Assembly (NCBI GenBank): GCA_965116345.1
Contig: OZ220680.1
Location: 3,286,001 to 3,350,000 of the forward strand
Origin: VXYL01 sp965116345
GTDB lineage: Bacteria > Pseudomonadota > Gammaproteobacteria > Pseudomonadales > Azotimanducaceae
Length of the DNA stretch: 64,000 nt
Direction: 5' to 3'
Part shown: in pieces, positions 23,436 to 32,926 of the stretch
How the letters are laid out: every line of letters starts with the position of its first letter
Position numbering within the stretch: the stretch's first letter is position 1
The notes under the pieces: model-generated
What the model saw: the letters and a program-made list of their open reading frames with translations, nothing else
The model's database searches: none
Told to the model about the DNA's origin: nothing
Program-made: the position numbers and the translations under genes

Positions 23436-26400
23436 ACGTCGAGCGATCCGGCAGCGCGCCCTCGACGAGCCGACGCTCGGGAGCCCTCGACAACTTCCAT
23501 CCGGAGATCAAGGCATGGTTCGAGGGCCGCTTCCGGTCCCCCACCGATGTGCAGACGCTCAGCTGGCCGCGCATCGCCGCCGGCGAACACCTCCTCATCA
23601 CGGCACCCACGGGTAGCGGCAAGACGCTGACGGCGTTTCTCTGGGCGATCGATGCCTTCGCCACCGGCCAGTCGGAACCCGAGGCCACGCGGGTGCTCTA
23701 CATCTCGCCGCTGAAGGCGCTGAACAACGACATCCGTACCAACCTCGTCGAGCCCGTCGGCCAGCTCCGCAACCGCTTCGCCGACAAAGGGCTGGCCTTT
23801 CCCAACCTGCGGGTGCAGACACGAAGCGGCGACACCGACCCCGGCGACCGGCAGCGAATGCTGCGCCGACCGCCTGAACTGCTCATCACCACACCGGAGA
23901 GCCTGACCCTGCTGTTGACCACCGTGCGTGGCCGGCAGGCGCTCGCCACGGTGGAGACGGTGATCCTCGACGAGATCCACTCGGTGGTGGAGAACCGCCG
24001 CGGGGTGCAGCTCATGACCGGCCTCGAACGGCTGGTGGAGATCGCCGGCGAGTTCCAGCGGGTGGCGTTGTCGGCCACCGTGCGTCCGTTGGAGGCGGTG
24101 GCCGAGTACGTGGGTGGACGCGATGCCGAGGGCAATTCACGCCCCGTGGGCGTCATCGCCTCGACGGCGGCGAAGGCCATCGACTTCCGCGTCCGCTTCC
24201 CCGAGGCGGCTCGGGTCGCCGCCGAGAACGGTGAGAAGATCTGGGAGCCGCTCTCCGATGCGTTCAAGGACGTGATCGACGCCAACCGCTCGACGCTGTT
24301 GTTCACCAACAGTCGCCGGATGGCCGAGAAGATCACCTTGAAGCTCAACGACGACGCGGTCTCGCCCGTCGCCTACGCCCACCACGGCTCCCTGTCCCGG
24401 GAGATCCGCACGGAGGTGGAGACGCGGCTCAAGGGCGGCGAACTCAAGGCCATCGTCGCCACCAACTCGCTGGAGATGGGCATCGACATCGGCGATCTCG
24501 ACGAGGTCGTGCTGATCCAGTCGCCGCCGTCCATCGCCTCCGCGGTACAACGGGTCGGGCGTGCGGGCCACCGCGTCGGCGAGACGAGCCGCGGCTCGCT
24601 GTTCCCGACGTTCGCCCGAGACTTCCTCGAAGCCGCGGTGGTGGCGAAAGCCGTTCGCGACGGCGACATCGAGCCGCTCAAGCCGCTGGCCAATCCACTC
24701 GACGTGCTTGCCCAGACCCTGGTGTCCTGCGTCGCTTCCGAGGAGTGGCACACCGACAAGCTCTACCGGGTGCTCCAGCGCGCCGCCCCCTACACGCAGC
24801 TGCCGCGAGAGCACTTCGACCTCGTGGTGGAGATGCTCGCCGGCCGCTATGCAGGTACCCGGGTGCGCGATCTCAAGCCGCGACTCGCGTTCGACCGCGT
24901 GCGCGAGACCCTGACGGCGCGTCAGGGAGCGGCGTTCGCGCTCTATACCTCGGGCGGCACCATTCCCGACCGCGGCTACTACACCCTGCGCCATGCCGAC
25001 AACGGCGCCGCCATCGGCGAGTTGGACGAGGAGTTCGTCTGGGAAGCGACTGTCGGGCAGAACTTCACGCTCGGCACCCAGAACTGGCTGATCCAGCGCA
25101 TCACGCACAACGACGTGCTGGTCAAACCCGCCCGGCCGAAGGCGACGGCACCGCCGTTCTGGCGCGCGGAGGGTTTCAACCGCGGCGCCTATTTCTCACG
25201 CCGAATCGCCGAGTTCCTGGAGATGGCCGACGGCCTGCTCGCCGGGCGCGACGAGGCGGGACTCGAAGCGGCGCTTCACGAACTCGGGTTCGATACTCTG
25301 GCGGCGGAGGAACTCGTCGGTTTCCTGAAGCGCCAGCGGGAGACGACGCGCCGCGCCTTGCCCCATGCCAACCACCTGCTCGTCGAGCATGTCTTGAGCG
25401 GTCCAGGCGGCTATGCCGGTCCCGACCGCCAGCGCCAGGTCGTCCTGCACACGACCTGGGGCGGTCGCGTCAACCGGCCCATCGCGCTCGCCCTCGAGGC
25501 CGCGTGGCGGGAACACTTCGGCACCCAGGCGGAGGTGTTCGCCGACAACGACTCCATCGTCGTCCAGGTCAAGGACGACATCGACCCCCAAGTGCTGCTC
25601 GGCCTGGTGACGCCGGCGAACTTCGAACCCCTGCTGCGTCGGTCGCTGGAGGGTTCGGGTTTCTTCGGTGCCCGCTTCCGGGAGTGTGCCGGGCGGGCGC
25701 TGCTTCTCACCAAGCGCCGCTTCAAGGAGCGCATGCCGCTGTGGATGACGCGCCTGCAGGCGAAGAAGCTGATGACCGCGACGAAACCCCTGAGCGACTT
25801 CCCGGTGATGCTCGAGACCTGGCGCACCTGCCTCGTGGACGAGTTCGACATGACCGCGGCCTACGACGCATTGGCGCGATTGGCGGCGAACGACATCGAC
25901 ACCTCCATCGCGACCGTTGCGGTGCCGAGCCCGTTCGCGGCCGGTATCGCCTTCGACCAGGTCAGCCGCTACATGTACGCGGACGACTCCCCCGAACGCG
26001 GCGACCGCTCGGCGCTATCGGACCAGTTGATCCGCCAGGCGGTGTTCGACCAGTCGCTCCGGCCCGCCATCGATCCGACCGTGGTGGAGGATTTCGAATC
26101 CCGAGCCCAGCGGCGGCGCCCCGGGTACGTTCCCGAAGGCGCGGACGAGCTCAGGGAGTGGGTCAAGGAGCGCATCGCGATTCCGCGCGACGAGTGGTTC
26201 GCGGATGTGGACGTTCCCGAGGGACTGACGCTCTCCACGAAGGCCGGGCGGATCTACCTGGTTCACCCGGAGATCGAAATCGGTGAAGACCGGGTACGCG
26301 AGGCGGGCGAGATGCTGCAGTTCTACGGGCCGAGGACGGCGAGCGAACTCGCGTCGCTGCTACCGTTCGACGACGTTGCGGACATCCTGCGTGAACTGGT

Positions 26401-27757
26401 GGATGCCCAGACCCTGGTGCAGGGGGCGTTGCTGGCCGGCTCGGACGAAGACCGGTTCTGCGATGCCGAGAACCTCGAAACCCTGATCCGCTTCCAGCGC
26501 GCCGCGTCGCGACCCGGATTCGAACCTCGGCCGATCACGCGGTTGGCGCCTTTCCTCGCCGACTGGCAGGGATTCGGTGCCGAGCGTTCCGCCGAGGCGA
26601 TGCTCGACGCGGCCGATCGGCTGCGTGGCTTCGCCGCACCGGTGAGCTTCTACCTCGATGAAGCGTTCGAGCACCGGTTCGCAACGCCGGGAGATCGGTT
26701 GCCAGGCGCGACGTTCGCCGACCTGGAGGCGGCATCGGCGAACTCGGGACTCGCCTGGCGCGGCGCGGGTCGCGAGATCATGCGCATCGGTTTCGACGAC
26801 GACTTCGACCTGCTCGGCCCCGCAGAACAACTGGGGACCGATGCCTCGACACTCTTCAAGGATCCCCACGCGCGATACACGTTCCTGCAGTTGCGGGACG
26901 AATCAGAACTGGACGCCCAAGCGTTCAACGAGGCGTTCTGGGAGGCTGTTTGGGCGGGGCGTGTCGCCGCGGATGGCTTCGCGGCGCTCGCCGCCGGGAG
27001 TTTGCGGCGCTACCGACTGTCGGATCACGGCGGCAACGCACCCGTCAACGCACCCACGCGGCCACCGTTGCGACGCACGCGCGCACGGGCACGCGGAGCG
27101 TCGATGGGCTGGCCCGGAACCTGGTACCGGGTGGAATCTTCCCCGGAGGAAGCCGAGGGAATCGGAGCATTGGAGGAGCGCAAGGAGCGCTGCCGTCTGC
27201 TGTTCGAACGCTACGGCGTGCTGACCCGGGAACAGGCCAACCGGGAAGGCGGTCCGTTCCGCTGGACGGCGCTGTTCCCGGCGTTGCGCTTGATGGAACT
27301 CGCCGGCGAAGTGGTCGCCGGACTGTTCTTCGAGGACCTGTCGGGCCCGCAGTTCGCGCTGCCGGAGGCGTTGCGCCGCCTGGACAGGCAGGCCGACGAC
27401 GGCGCGACCTTCTGGATCAACGCCATGGACCCGGTCTCGCCGTGTGGCCTCGGCCTTGCCGACGAGGCACTGCCGCAGCGCCGCCTCACGAATCACCTGG
27501 GCTACTTCGAGGGCAACCTGGCGATCGTTGCGGAGAACTTCGCCCGCCGCCTCGCCATCCACCTCGACCCGGACGCCCCCGGCCTCGATGCGCTGTTGCC
27601 GAACCTGACCGCGCTCTGCCGCCGCCGCCGGCGACTGGGCGTCGATACCATCAACGGCGAACCCGCGCGAACGAGCCCCTATCTGCCCGCACTCTCGCGC
27701 CACGTGGCGGTGGTCAAGGACCATAAGGGCGTGTATCTCGAGACGCGGGAGCTGTAG
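23432..27757 (+). CDS. lhr: Lhr-family ATP-dependent helicase (large helicase-related protein)
   Basis: 1441 residues from GTG 23432, within the 1400-1550 range of the family. Helicase motifs appear in order: TAPTGSGKTLTAFL (Walker A), ISPLKALNND, DEIH within VILDEIHSVVENRRG, LSATV (motif III), TNSLEMGIDIG and QRVGRAGHR (motif VI). The winged-helix/Lhr-core follows, then the long C-terminal Lhr domain. The enzyme is a 3'-5' superfamily 2 DNA helicase linked to repair. It overlaps the upstream MFS gene by 4 bp. No residue of the helicase core is missing. Confidence 0.95.
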   Translation: MNVERSGSAPSTSRRSGALDNFHPEIKAWFEGRFRSPTDVQTLSWPRIAAGEHLLITAPTGSGKTLTAFLWAIDAFATGQSEPEATRVLYISPLKALNNDIRTNLVEPVGQLRNRFADKGLAFPNLRVQTRSGDTDPGDRQRMLRRPPELLITTPESLTLLLTTVRGRQALATVETVILDEIHSVVENRRGVQLMTGLERLVEIAGEFQRVALSATVRPLEAVAEYVGGRDAEGNSRPVGVIASTAAKAIDFRVRFPEAARVAAENGEKIWEPLSDAFKDVIDANRSTLLFTNSRRMAEKITLKLNDDAVSPVAYAHHGSLSREIRTEVETRLKGGELKAIVATNSLEMGIDIGDLDEVVLIQSPPSIASAVQRVGRAGHRVGETSRGSLFPTFARDFLEAAVVAKAVRDGDIEPLKPLANPLDVLAQTLVSCVASEEWHTDKLYRVLQRAAPYTQLPREHFDLVVEMLAGRYAGTRVRDLKPRLAFDRVRETLTARQGAAFALYTSGGTIPDRGYYTLRHADNGAAIGELDEEFVWEATVGQNFTLGTQNWLIQRITHNDVLVKPARPKATAPPFWRAEGFNRGAYFSRRIAEFLEMADGLLAGRDEAGLEAALHELGFDTLAAEELVGFLKRQRETTRRALPHANHLLVEHVLSGPGGYAGPDRQRQVVLHTTWGGRVNRPIALALEAAWREHFGTQAEVFADNDSIVVQVKDDIDPQVLLGLVTPANFEPLLRRSLEGSGFFGARFRECAGRALLLTKRRFKERMPLWMTRLQAKKLMTATKPLSDFPVMLETWRTCLVDEFDMTAAYDALARLAANDIDTSIATVAVPSPFAAGIAFDQVSRYMYADDSPERGDRSALSDQLIRQAVFDQSLRPAIDPTVVEDFESRAQRRRPGYVPEGADELREWVKERIAIPRDEWFADVDVPEGLTLSTKAGRIYLVHPEIEIGEDRVREAGEMLQFYGPRTASELASLLPFDDVADILRELVDAQTLVQGALLAGSDEDRFCDAENLETLIRFQRAASRPGFEPRPITRLAPFLADWQGFGAERSAEAMLDAADRLRGFAAPVSFYLDEAFEHRFATPGDRLPGATFADLEAASANSGLAWRGAGREIMRIGFDDDFDLLGPAEQLGTDASTLFKDPHARYTFLQLRDESELDAQAFNEAFWEAVWAGRVAADGFAALAAGSLRRYRLSDHGGNAPVNAPTRPPLRRTRARARGASMGWPGTWYRVESSPEEAEGIGALEERKERCRLLFERYGVLTREQANREGGPFRWTALFPALRLMELAGEVVAGLFFEDLSGPQFALPEALRRLDRQADDGATFWINAMDPVSPCGLGLADEALPQRRLTNHLGYFEGNLAIVAENFARRLAIHLDPDAPGLDALLPNLTALCRRRRRLGVDTINGEPARTSPYLPALSRHVAVVKDHKGVYLETREL

Positions 27758-27777
27758 AGGTACGACGAGCGCCGATT

Positions 27778-27859
27778 TTGCGCCCCGTCACTACCGGCGT
27801 TCCGCCACATCCGAACCACCGCCCGCGACTCCAACGCGTGCGGTAGTGACGGGGCGCAA
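27778..27859. repeat. 19-bp perfect inverted repeat with 44-bp spacer downstream of lhr
   Basis: The arm TTGCGCCCCGTCACTACCG at 27778-27796 is repeated in perfect inverse at 27841-27859. The whole 82-bp unit sits 20 bp after the lhr stop and before a region of transposase debris. It could be a strong transcription terminator hairpin or a short MITE-like element; there is no T-run after it, which makes a simple intrinsic terminator less likely. Confidence 0.6.
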
Positions 27860-27999
27860 CCGTGAATCGTCAATTCCGCGATAGATGGCCCGTCCCGTCT
27901 AGTTGGGTCAGACTCGAACGGCTCACTGCTATTTCCCACATCCTCCAGGGTGACAGTGACGCCTCCTTCCTCCCACCTTGGCGCGCCAATGGGTCATCA

Positions 28000-28300
28000 G
28001 AAACTGCTTGTGGTCAGGGGCAACAACGCCAATGTGGTCCGAAAGTGGTTCGGCCACGACCACATCCGCAGCGCGGCCGAGGTCAACCGCTTCGCCCAGG
28101 GCACCCGTCGCCTTTCCTCAACATCCACCGCCCCTGCCTGTTCGCCACCGAGCCACCGAGTACCGTGACGAAAACGACCGGGGCGGGCGCAAGTACCTTG
28201 CCGGCGACGTCATGACGCCCTACGACCAACTCCGCTCCCTGCCCGACGCCGAGTGTGTCAACCCGCTTCAACGGGTCCTCGGTTTCGCGGCCCGTTTGCC
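28000..28300 (+). pseudogene. Decayed transposase fragment (frameshifted)
   Basis: Pieces of one recognisable transposase C-terminus occur in three frames in order: NNANVVRKWFGHDHI, then PFLNIHRPCLFATEP, then MTPYDQLRSLPDAE. The second and third correspond to the conserved FNPYLNFHRPC and MTPYEKLKSLPEAE segments of an integrase-core transposase family. At least two frameshifts and loss of the 5' end make it non-functional. The IS family cannot be fixed from the remnant. Confidence 0.6.
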
Positions 28301-28414
28301 CGTTGACCCGTGCCAGGGCCGCCCGATCATCGATCATCTCTCCATCGCTAGTCGGAGCATCCGTCATCCGACCGCGTCACGGTTCAGTCGATTTCACCCT
28401 CACTGCCTCATTGG

Positions 28415-28582
28415 ACGGGGCCGCACCACTACCTGGTCACCGCGCTCGGCTACCGCGTCTCCCTCAGCTACTGCTGCGCCCACCGCCGCGTCCTCGCCCC
28501 GCGCTCGCCGGCGCCGCCGACCGCGCGCCACCCGACTCAGTCGCCCGTCAGGCGCTTCGACCACAACATCGAAGACCTATGA
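28415..28582 (+). pseudogene. Possible second mobile-element gene remnant (3' end)
   Basis: A frame ending with TGA at 28580-28582 reads TGPHHYLVTALGYRVSLSYC and closes with RRFDHNIEDL. It resembles the RYRLTPLGRRVALFFTK...RLDREIEDL type C-terminus found in some IS-encoded proteins. It lacks a start and the usual basic residues, so it is treated as a relic. Confidence 0.35.
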
Positions 28583-28642
28583 GAGGCTGCCAGATGGTCG
28601 CCGGAGGAACTGTGCTCAACTCTCAAGGTGTGAAGGAGCACG

Positions 28643-28673
28643 CTAGGGAGAGTCTGACTAAGACCCTCCCTAG
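28643..28673. terminator. Hairpin, possible terminator
   Basis: CTAGGGAG pairs with CTCCCTAG; inside it GTCT pairs with AGAC across one mismatch, leaving the loop GACTA. It stands about 145 bp past the stop of the minus-strand gene at 28819, with an A/T-poor flank. A role as terminator is possible but a T-run is lacking. Confidence 0.35.
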
Positions 28674-28818
28674 TTCCCGTTCCCTAGTTCCCTAGCGCGC
28701 CAAACGGTTGTGCCGCCAACTTCAATGACGCAAGGAATTTGAGCTGTACGCAACAAAAGACCGCGCTCTTGATTCTTGCGTCTCTTATCGAGCCAGGGAT
28801 GGCATGATCGGAACATTC

Positions 28819-29604
28819 CTAGGGTTCCGTCCCGTAGCGGCGAAACCATCCTGCCGCACGCTTGGTGGCCTCGTCGCGACCAGGGACAAAGAGATGCGTC
28901 CCTTGGGGATCCACTCTCTGGAGATGTCCCTGTATGCCGATCACCGACGTTATCTCGCCAGTCCGGGCGTTGAGTAAGATGTACGTCTCCTGCTTCAGTG
29001 GCGGCCAGGACAGCGCCACCTCCGGCAGCTTGCCCCGCTCGACGAGCCTCTCCACCGAGTCGTAGCTCCACCAGCCGATCTGAATCCAGACGATCCAGGT
29101 CTCGAGCGCTTCGGAAAGTGACCAGCCTCGGTCCACAAGCCCGGATTGGAAGTTCAGGCTCATTCCGAACGGGTTGGTCCGGGGGGCGTCCACCAGCCCG
29201 GCTGGCAGCGCCGGTCGAGGGGAACGCCGCAGGTCGCGGTAAAACCTGCGGACGGAGGCGGCGGCGCCGGGGTCGACATCGTCAGGAACGGCGACGAGGT
29301 ACCGTTCTACCCGAATACCCAGGTGTTCTGGCATAACGGAGGCGAGGAACGCCCCGGCCACGTCCAGAACGGCCAGCTCGTCTAAGCAGCCCGCGCAGGG
29401 GGCGGTCGCGGGGGCTACAGGTTGCTCCGCGACGAGCTCCGTCCCGACCGCCACCGCTTCGGGTCTCGTTTCGGGAGGCTCCCTGTCCGCGACGACTACC
29501 GGCGGCGGCGCTGCCACGCCCGCCTCACCGGACGTCCGAAACAGCACCACCGCCAACGCAACGACGGCAACGACGGCGACCGCGACGGCGACCGACCGGT
29601 ACAT
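28819..29604 (-). CDS. Secreted or membrane-anchored protein of unknown function
   Basis: 261 residues. A Val/Ala-rich hydrophobic segment (about 5-24) acts as signal or anchor, followed by a Pro/Ala-rich linker (30-68) and a globular part from about 70 with PCAGCLDELAVLD, TNPFGMSLNFQSGL, WIVWIQIGWWSYDS and, near the end, a beta-rich LNARTGEITSVIGIQGHLQR. No family is recognised. It starts 6 bp after the stop of the HETGH peptidase gene on the same strand, so it is probably co-expressed with it and located in the envelope. Codon bias is that of a real gene. Confidence 0.65.
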   Translation of the reverse strand: MYRSVAVAVAVVAVVALAVVLFRTSGEAGVAAPPPVVVADREPPETRPEAVAVGTELVAEQPVAPATAPCAGCLDELAVLDVAGAFLASVMPEHLGIRVERYLVAVPDDVDPGAAASVRRFYRDLRRSPRPALPAGLVDAPRTNPFGMSLNFQSGLVDRGWSLSEALETWIVWIQIGWWSYDSVERLVERGKLPEVALSWPPLKQETYILLNARTGEITSVIGIQGHLQRVDPQGTHLFVPGRDEATKRAAGWFRRYGTEP

Positions 29605-29610
29605 GCCGGG

Positions 29611-30708
29611 CTAGCTTAACTGGTCCCCCGGCCCACCGCCGGGCCGGTCGTTGGTGCGGCGGATGCAAGTCACCTTGTAGTCCAAGCCGTAGGACACGCT
29701 GCACCGGAACAGGCGGGGGTCGTCGAACCACCAGGGGGCCGCCGGTACCGGGCGGCCCGGTAACGAGTCGCCGGGCAACGCCTCCTCGTCCCGCGAGCTC
29801 GTCGTGGGCAGCGGAAGGGTCACGCCGATGTCCAGGAATTGCTTGAAAATCACGGCCGCGTGCTCCGGCGCCGCTCTCACCAGATTCACCATCAAGTCCT
29901 CGAACGTCACATTTTCCCTGAACCTGCCGAAACCCTCGAATTCCGTGACCGCCTTGGTGTAAATCGCCAAGGCATCGTCTCGGGTGACCTCCGCAGCTAG
30001 GCCGTCGAAGGACTCGAGCAGGAGCCTTCCGATATCGTGGGCGCAGTCCGCCGCCCCGCCCGGATCATACCCGTCGATATCACAGTGGTCATCCATGATC
30101 TCGTCGACCGAGTCCGCTGGTGCGGGGCCGACGATGCCCCCGCCAACCACCTTCTGGAGTATCATCGCGATTCCCTCGTCAGTTCCCCAGTGTTCGAGGA
30201 CAGCATCGGTGCACGGCGAGGAGGCGGCCCCATTGCAGGTTTCCGTCCCCAGATGCTCATCGAAAAAGGCGTGGCCCGTCTCGTGGTGCACAACGTCAAC
30301 CGGCTCATTCCGCCTCCAATCCCTCGGCAGGAGTACCGACTGGAACGTGGTGTCGTATCCGCCTCTTTCTCTGTCGTGCACCATGATGTGGAGCGTCGTG
30401 TCGCCACCCTCCACCGACCCGATGGGCCCGCCCGGCAGCACGCCGAGAACCTCGTTCGCGTGCGCTGCGGCCGTCTCAGCCCCGATAATATTGCAAAGAT
30501 CCTCGGTGAGGATGCCCTCCTTGCAATTGCCGTCGGCCCAAACCAGCGTGTTGTTGTCGTCGTCCGGGTTACCGGCAAAGACGTTCCCCTCCGCCGTGTT
30601 GCCGTTATAAACCTCAACCTTCTGCTCGGCGGACGCCCTGACCGCCAGAATCGCCGCGAGCACGCATAGCGTAATCACACACGCCGAAATTGTGCCCTGC
30701 ATCTGCAT
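29611..30708 (-). CDS. Secreted zinc metallopeptidase (HETGH), gluzincin-like
   Basis: 365 residues from ATG 30708, preceded by GAGGAGGA (the frame is open further upstream but Arg-rich). An N-terminal signal peptide (VITLCVLAAILAVRASA, cleavage near 27) is present. Residues 142-146 are HETGH within VDVVHHETGHAFFDEHLG, an HExxH zinc site with a context like DVVGHELTHAVTDY of thermolysin-type enzymes; a candidate third ligand is Glu178 in WGTDEGIAMIL. An acidic Asp/Cys region (210-245) could bind Ca2+ or form disulfides. The family is not otherwise recognised, so substrate and peptidase clan are tentative. It lies between a frameshifted lipoprotein gene and an unknown secreted protein. Confidence 0.65.
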   Translation of the reverse strand: MQMQGTISACVITLCVLAAILAVRASAEQKVEVYNGNTAEGNVFAGNPDDDNNTLVWADGNCKEGILTEDLCNIIGAETAAAHANEVLGVLPGGPIGSVEGGDTTLHIMVHDRERGGYDTTFQSVLLPRDWRRNEPVDVVHHETGHAFFDEHLGTETCNGAASSPCTDAVLEHWGTDEGIAMILQKVVGGGIVGPAPADSVDEIMDDHCDIDGYDPGGAADCAHDIGRLLLESFDGLAAEVTRDDALAIYTKAVTEFEGFGRFRENVTFEDLMVNLVRAAPEHAAVIFKQFLDIGVTLPLPTTSSRDEEALPGDSLPGRPVPAAPWWFDDPRLFRCSVSYGLDYKVTCIRRTNDRPGGGPGDQLS

Positions 30709-31153
30709 GTCCTCCTCTGCTGCAACGCGTAGCCGGCATCTCCGCCGATGCAGCCCGACCACTCGTAGAGCGCGTCGGCGTTGTCCGGAAGTCGCTCGAC
30801 GATCTCCCGCGCTCGGCGCAGCGCTCTTTCTTGTCCGGGTAGCCGCCAACCCAATCCCGGGCCATGAACAACGCCAACCTCGCCTCCGGCGAGGGGTCAT
30901 CGCCCGCCTCGGATTGCCGGACGAACGCCGTGCAGGACTCCTCGGCTGCGCTCCAAGCGGCGTCGTCCTCGAAGGGAGATCTATCGCCGGGGTGCGTCCA
31001 GGTCAAAAAGATGTCGGAATGCGGCGCTTCGCACGCCCGCCTGTATTTCTCCATGGGGTCGGCGATTGCCGTTCCGCAAGCGGGGACGAGCAGCCCCGCC
31101 ACAACAGATGCGACTCTGTCATCGTTCCCCTTCCAACCACACGCCCGACCCAC
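30675..31153 (-). pseudogene. Small Cys/Asp-containing lipoprotein gene with a frameshift
   Basis: From GTG 31153 the frame reads a hydrophobic leader ending GLLVPACG (lipobox-like), then DPMEKYRRACEAPHSDIFLT and EARLALFMARDWVGGYPDKK. After an A-rich spot near 30817-30822 this frame degenerates, whereas the neighbouring frame continues convincingly with LRRAREIVERLPDNADALYE and WSGCIGGDAGYALQQ up to a TGA at 30675. Joined, the two parts make a coherent TPR-like secreted protein of about 158 residues. The break could be a pseudogene mutation, a programmed frameshift at AAGAAAG, or a sequencing error. Its 3' end runs over the start of the metallopeptidase gene. Confidence 0.5.
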
Positions 31154-31356
31154 GTCTGACCTCCCTGCCGTATTGCGGTGGGAGCCACCCGTCCAGGGAT
31201 CGCGTCTCGTGCTTCCCCAATCCGCGTCCGGGTCCGAGGTCTTCCCCGTCGCCGTCCGGCTCCGCGAGAGGATGGCAGGACTGGGCCGGAGGTGAACCCG
31301 GCGCACAGTGAAGCGAAACGCACGGGACGGTACTGGGGCGCTACGGTCGTCCTGGC

Positions 31357-32127
31357 TCAACGCGACGCGCCGCCGTCGCAGTAGACCTTTTCGCCGGTGA
31401 TATAGGTGTTCGCGTCGGAAACCAGGAAGCGGACGACGTTGGCGACGTCCTCCGGCTGGCAGACTTTGCCGAACGGCATCGTGGCATCCAGGGTGCGCAT
31501 GTCGGTGACCCCTGCTGTCGCCTTCATCAGGCGTCGGCCCATCTCCGTCTCGACGAGACCCGGTGCGACGACGTTGACGCGGATGCCGTGGGGCCGCTCC
31601 TCCTTGGACAAGGTGACGGCAAGACTCTCCAGCGCCGTCTTGGCCATGTTGTAGGGCGCGCCGTTGGCGGCGAGGCCGCGGGTGGCGGTGCTGGAGATCA
31701 TGATGACGTCGCCCCGCTCGAGGCGGCGCATGCCCGGCACCACGAGTTTGGCGAGGAAGTGCGGACCGAAGGCGTGCGTGGCGATCACCCGGCGCAGTTC
31801 CTCAGGTTCCGTGTCGACCACGGACAGTCCCCGGCTGGCGATTCCGGCGTTGTTGACCAGGATGCCGACCGGACCGAGATCCGCTTCCACCGTGGCGACC
31901 ATTTCGGCCGCGCGGTCGTACTCGTCAACCGGTGCCTGGTATGCGCTCGCCTCGCCGCCCTCGGCAAGGATCGACGCGACGGTGTCACGGGCCGCGGCTT
32001 CATCACGCCGGTAGTTGACCGCCACCTTGGCACCGTCCGCGGCAAGGGCCTGCGAGATCGCCCGGCCGATTCCGCGGCCGCCACCGGTCACCAGGGCAAC
32101 GCGCCCCGCAAGGGATCCCGCGCTCAC
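31357..32127 (-). CDS. Short-chain dehydrogenase/reductase (SDR)
   Basis: 256 residues, classical SDR length. The cofactor motif TGGGRGIG lies near 14-21, NNAG near 90, the catalytic Ser in MISSTATRG, and YNMAK supplies the Tyr and Lys (YxxxK). The C-terminus ends in TGEKVYCDGGASR, typical of 3-oxoacyl-ACP reductase-like SDRs. The basic Arg after the glycine motif and again near 40 (NYRRDE) suggests NADP(H). GTG 32127 overlaps the stop of the enoyl-CoA hydratase gene as GTGA, so these two are coupled and may act on the same acyl-CoA-derived substrate. The physiological substrate is unknown. Confidence 0.9.
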   Translation of the reverse strand: MSAGSLAGRVALVTGGGRGIGRAISQALAADGAKVAVNYRRDEAAARDTVASILAEGGEASAYQAPVDEYDRAAEMVATVEADLGPVGILVNNAGIASRGLSVVDTEPEELRRVIATHAFGPHFLAKLVVPGMRRLERGDVIMISSTATRGLAANGAPYNMAKTALESLAVTLSKEERPHGIRVNVVAPGLVETEMGRRLMKATAGVTDMRTLDATMPFGKVCQPEDVANVVRFLVSDANTYITGEKVYCDGGASR

Positions 32128-32906
32128 TTGCCGTTGAACTCCGGGTCGCGCTTCTCGAGGAATGCGCGAACGCCTTCCGCGTAGTCGCGTGTTTTGCCGG
32201 CCTCGGCCTGCAGACGCGCCTCGAGGTCCAACTGCTGCTCGTAGGCGTTGTGCCAGGTGGCCCAGTACGCCTTGCGGATGAGGGCCAGCGATGCCGGCCC
32301 GTCGGCGAGTTGATGGGCGATCGCCATCGCGCCGGCCATCAACGCCTCGTTGTCCTCGAATACGCGGTTGACCATTCCCCACGCCTCGGCCTTTTCAGCC
32401 GGCAGCCGTTCGGCCAGCAGCGACAGCTCCAAGGCCCGGCCCCAGCCGATGAGGCGCGGCAACATGAACGTGGCGCCGCCGTCCGGGACCAGGCCGATGC
32501 GGGCGAACGCCTGCAGAAAGAAGGCGGATTTCGACGCGCAGACGATGTCGCCGATGATCGCGAAGCTCATGCCGACGCCCGCCGCCGCGCCGTTGACCGC
32601 GGTGACGATGGGCATGTCGAGATCGCGGAGGCTGAACAGCATGGGATGGTAGGCGCCTCGGAGCGATGCGCCCGCGCCGCGCTTGGCGCGGCCACGGTCG
32701 GCGAGATTCGCCCCGGCGCAGAAGCCTCGCCCGGCACCGGTGATGACGAGACAGCGCGCGCCGTTGTTCGGATCCTCGACCTCGCGGATGGCGTCGGCCA
32801 ATCCCTCGAGCATTTCGAGGCCGATGGCGTTCATCACCTCGGGATGATTGAACTTGAGCACGGCGACGTTGGCGTCGAAGTCGAGATCGACGCGGTTGAA
32901 TTCCAT
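32124..32906 (-). CDS. Enoyl-CoA hydratase/isomerase family protein
   Basis: 260 residues from ATG 32906, with GGGGGAG as ribosome binding site. The crotonase fold is evident: VLKFNHPEVMNAIGLEMLEG, the first oxyanion-hole segment GRGFCAGANLADRG, the second one NGAAAGVGMSFAIIGDIVCA, and the catalytic-loop region IGLVPDGGATFMLPRLIGWG (Asp in place of one catalytic Glu, as in PaaG-type isomerases). It is co-translated with the SDR downstream. It could act in degradation of an aromatic or branched acyl-CoA; the exact reaction cannot be set from sequence. Confidence 0.9.
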   Translation of the reverse strand: MEFNRVDLDFDANVAVLKFNHPEVMNAIGLEMLEGLADAIREVEDPNNGARCLVITGAGRGFCAGANLADRGRAKRGAGASLRGAYHPMLFSLRDLDMPIVTAVNGAAAGVGMSFAIIGDIVCASKSAFFLQAFARIGLVPDGGATFMLPRLIGWGRALELSLLAERLPAEKAEAWGMVNRVFEDNEALMAGAMAIAHQLADGPASLALIRKAYWATWHNAYEQQLDLEARLQAEAGKTRDYAEGVRAFLEKRDPEFNGK

Positions 32907-32926
32907 CCGCTCCCCCTTTTTTTCCA

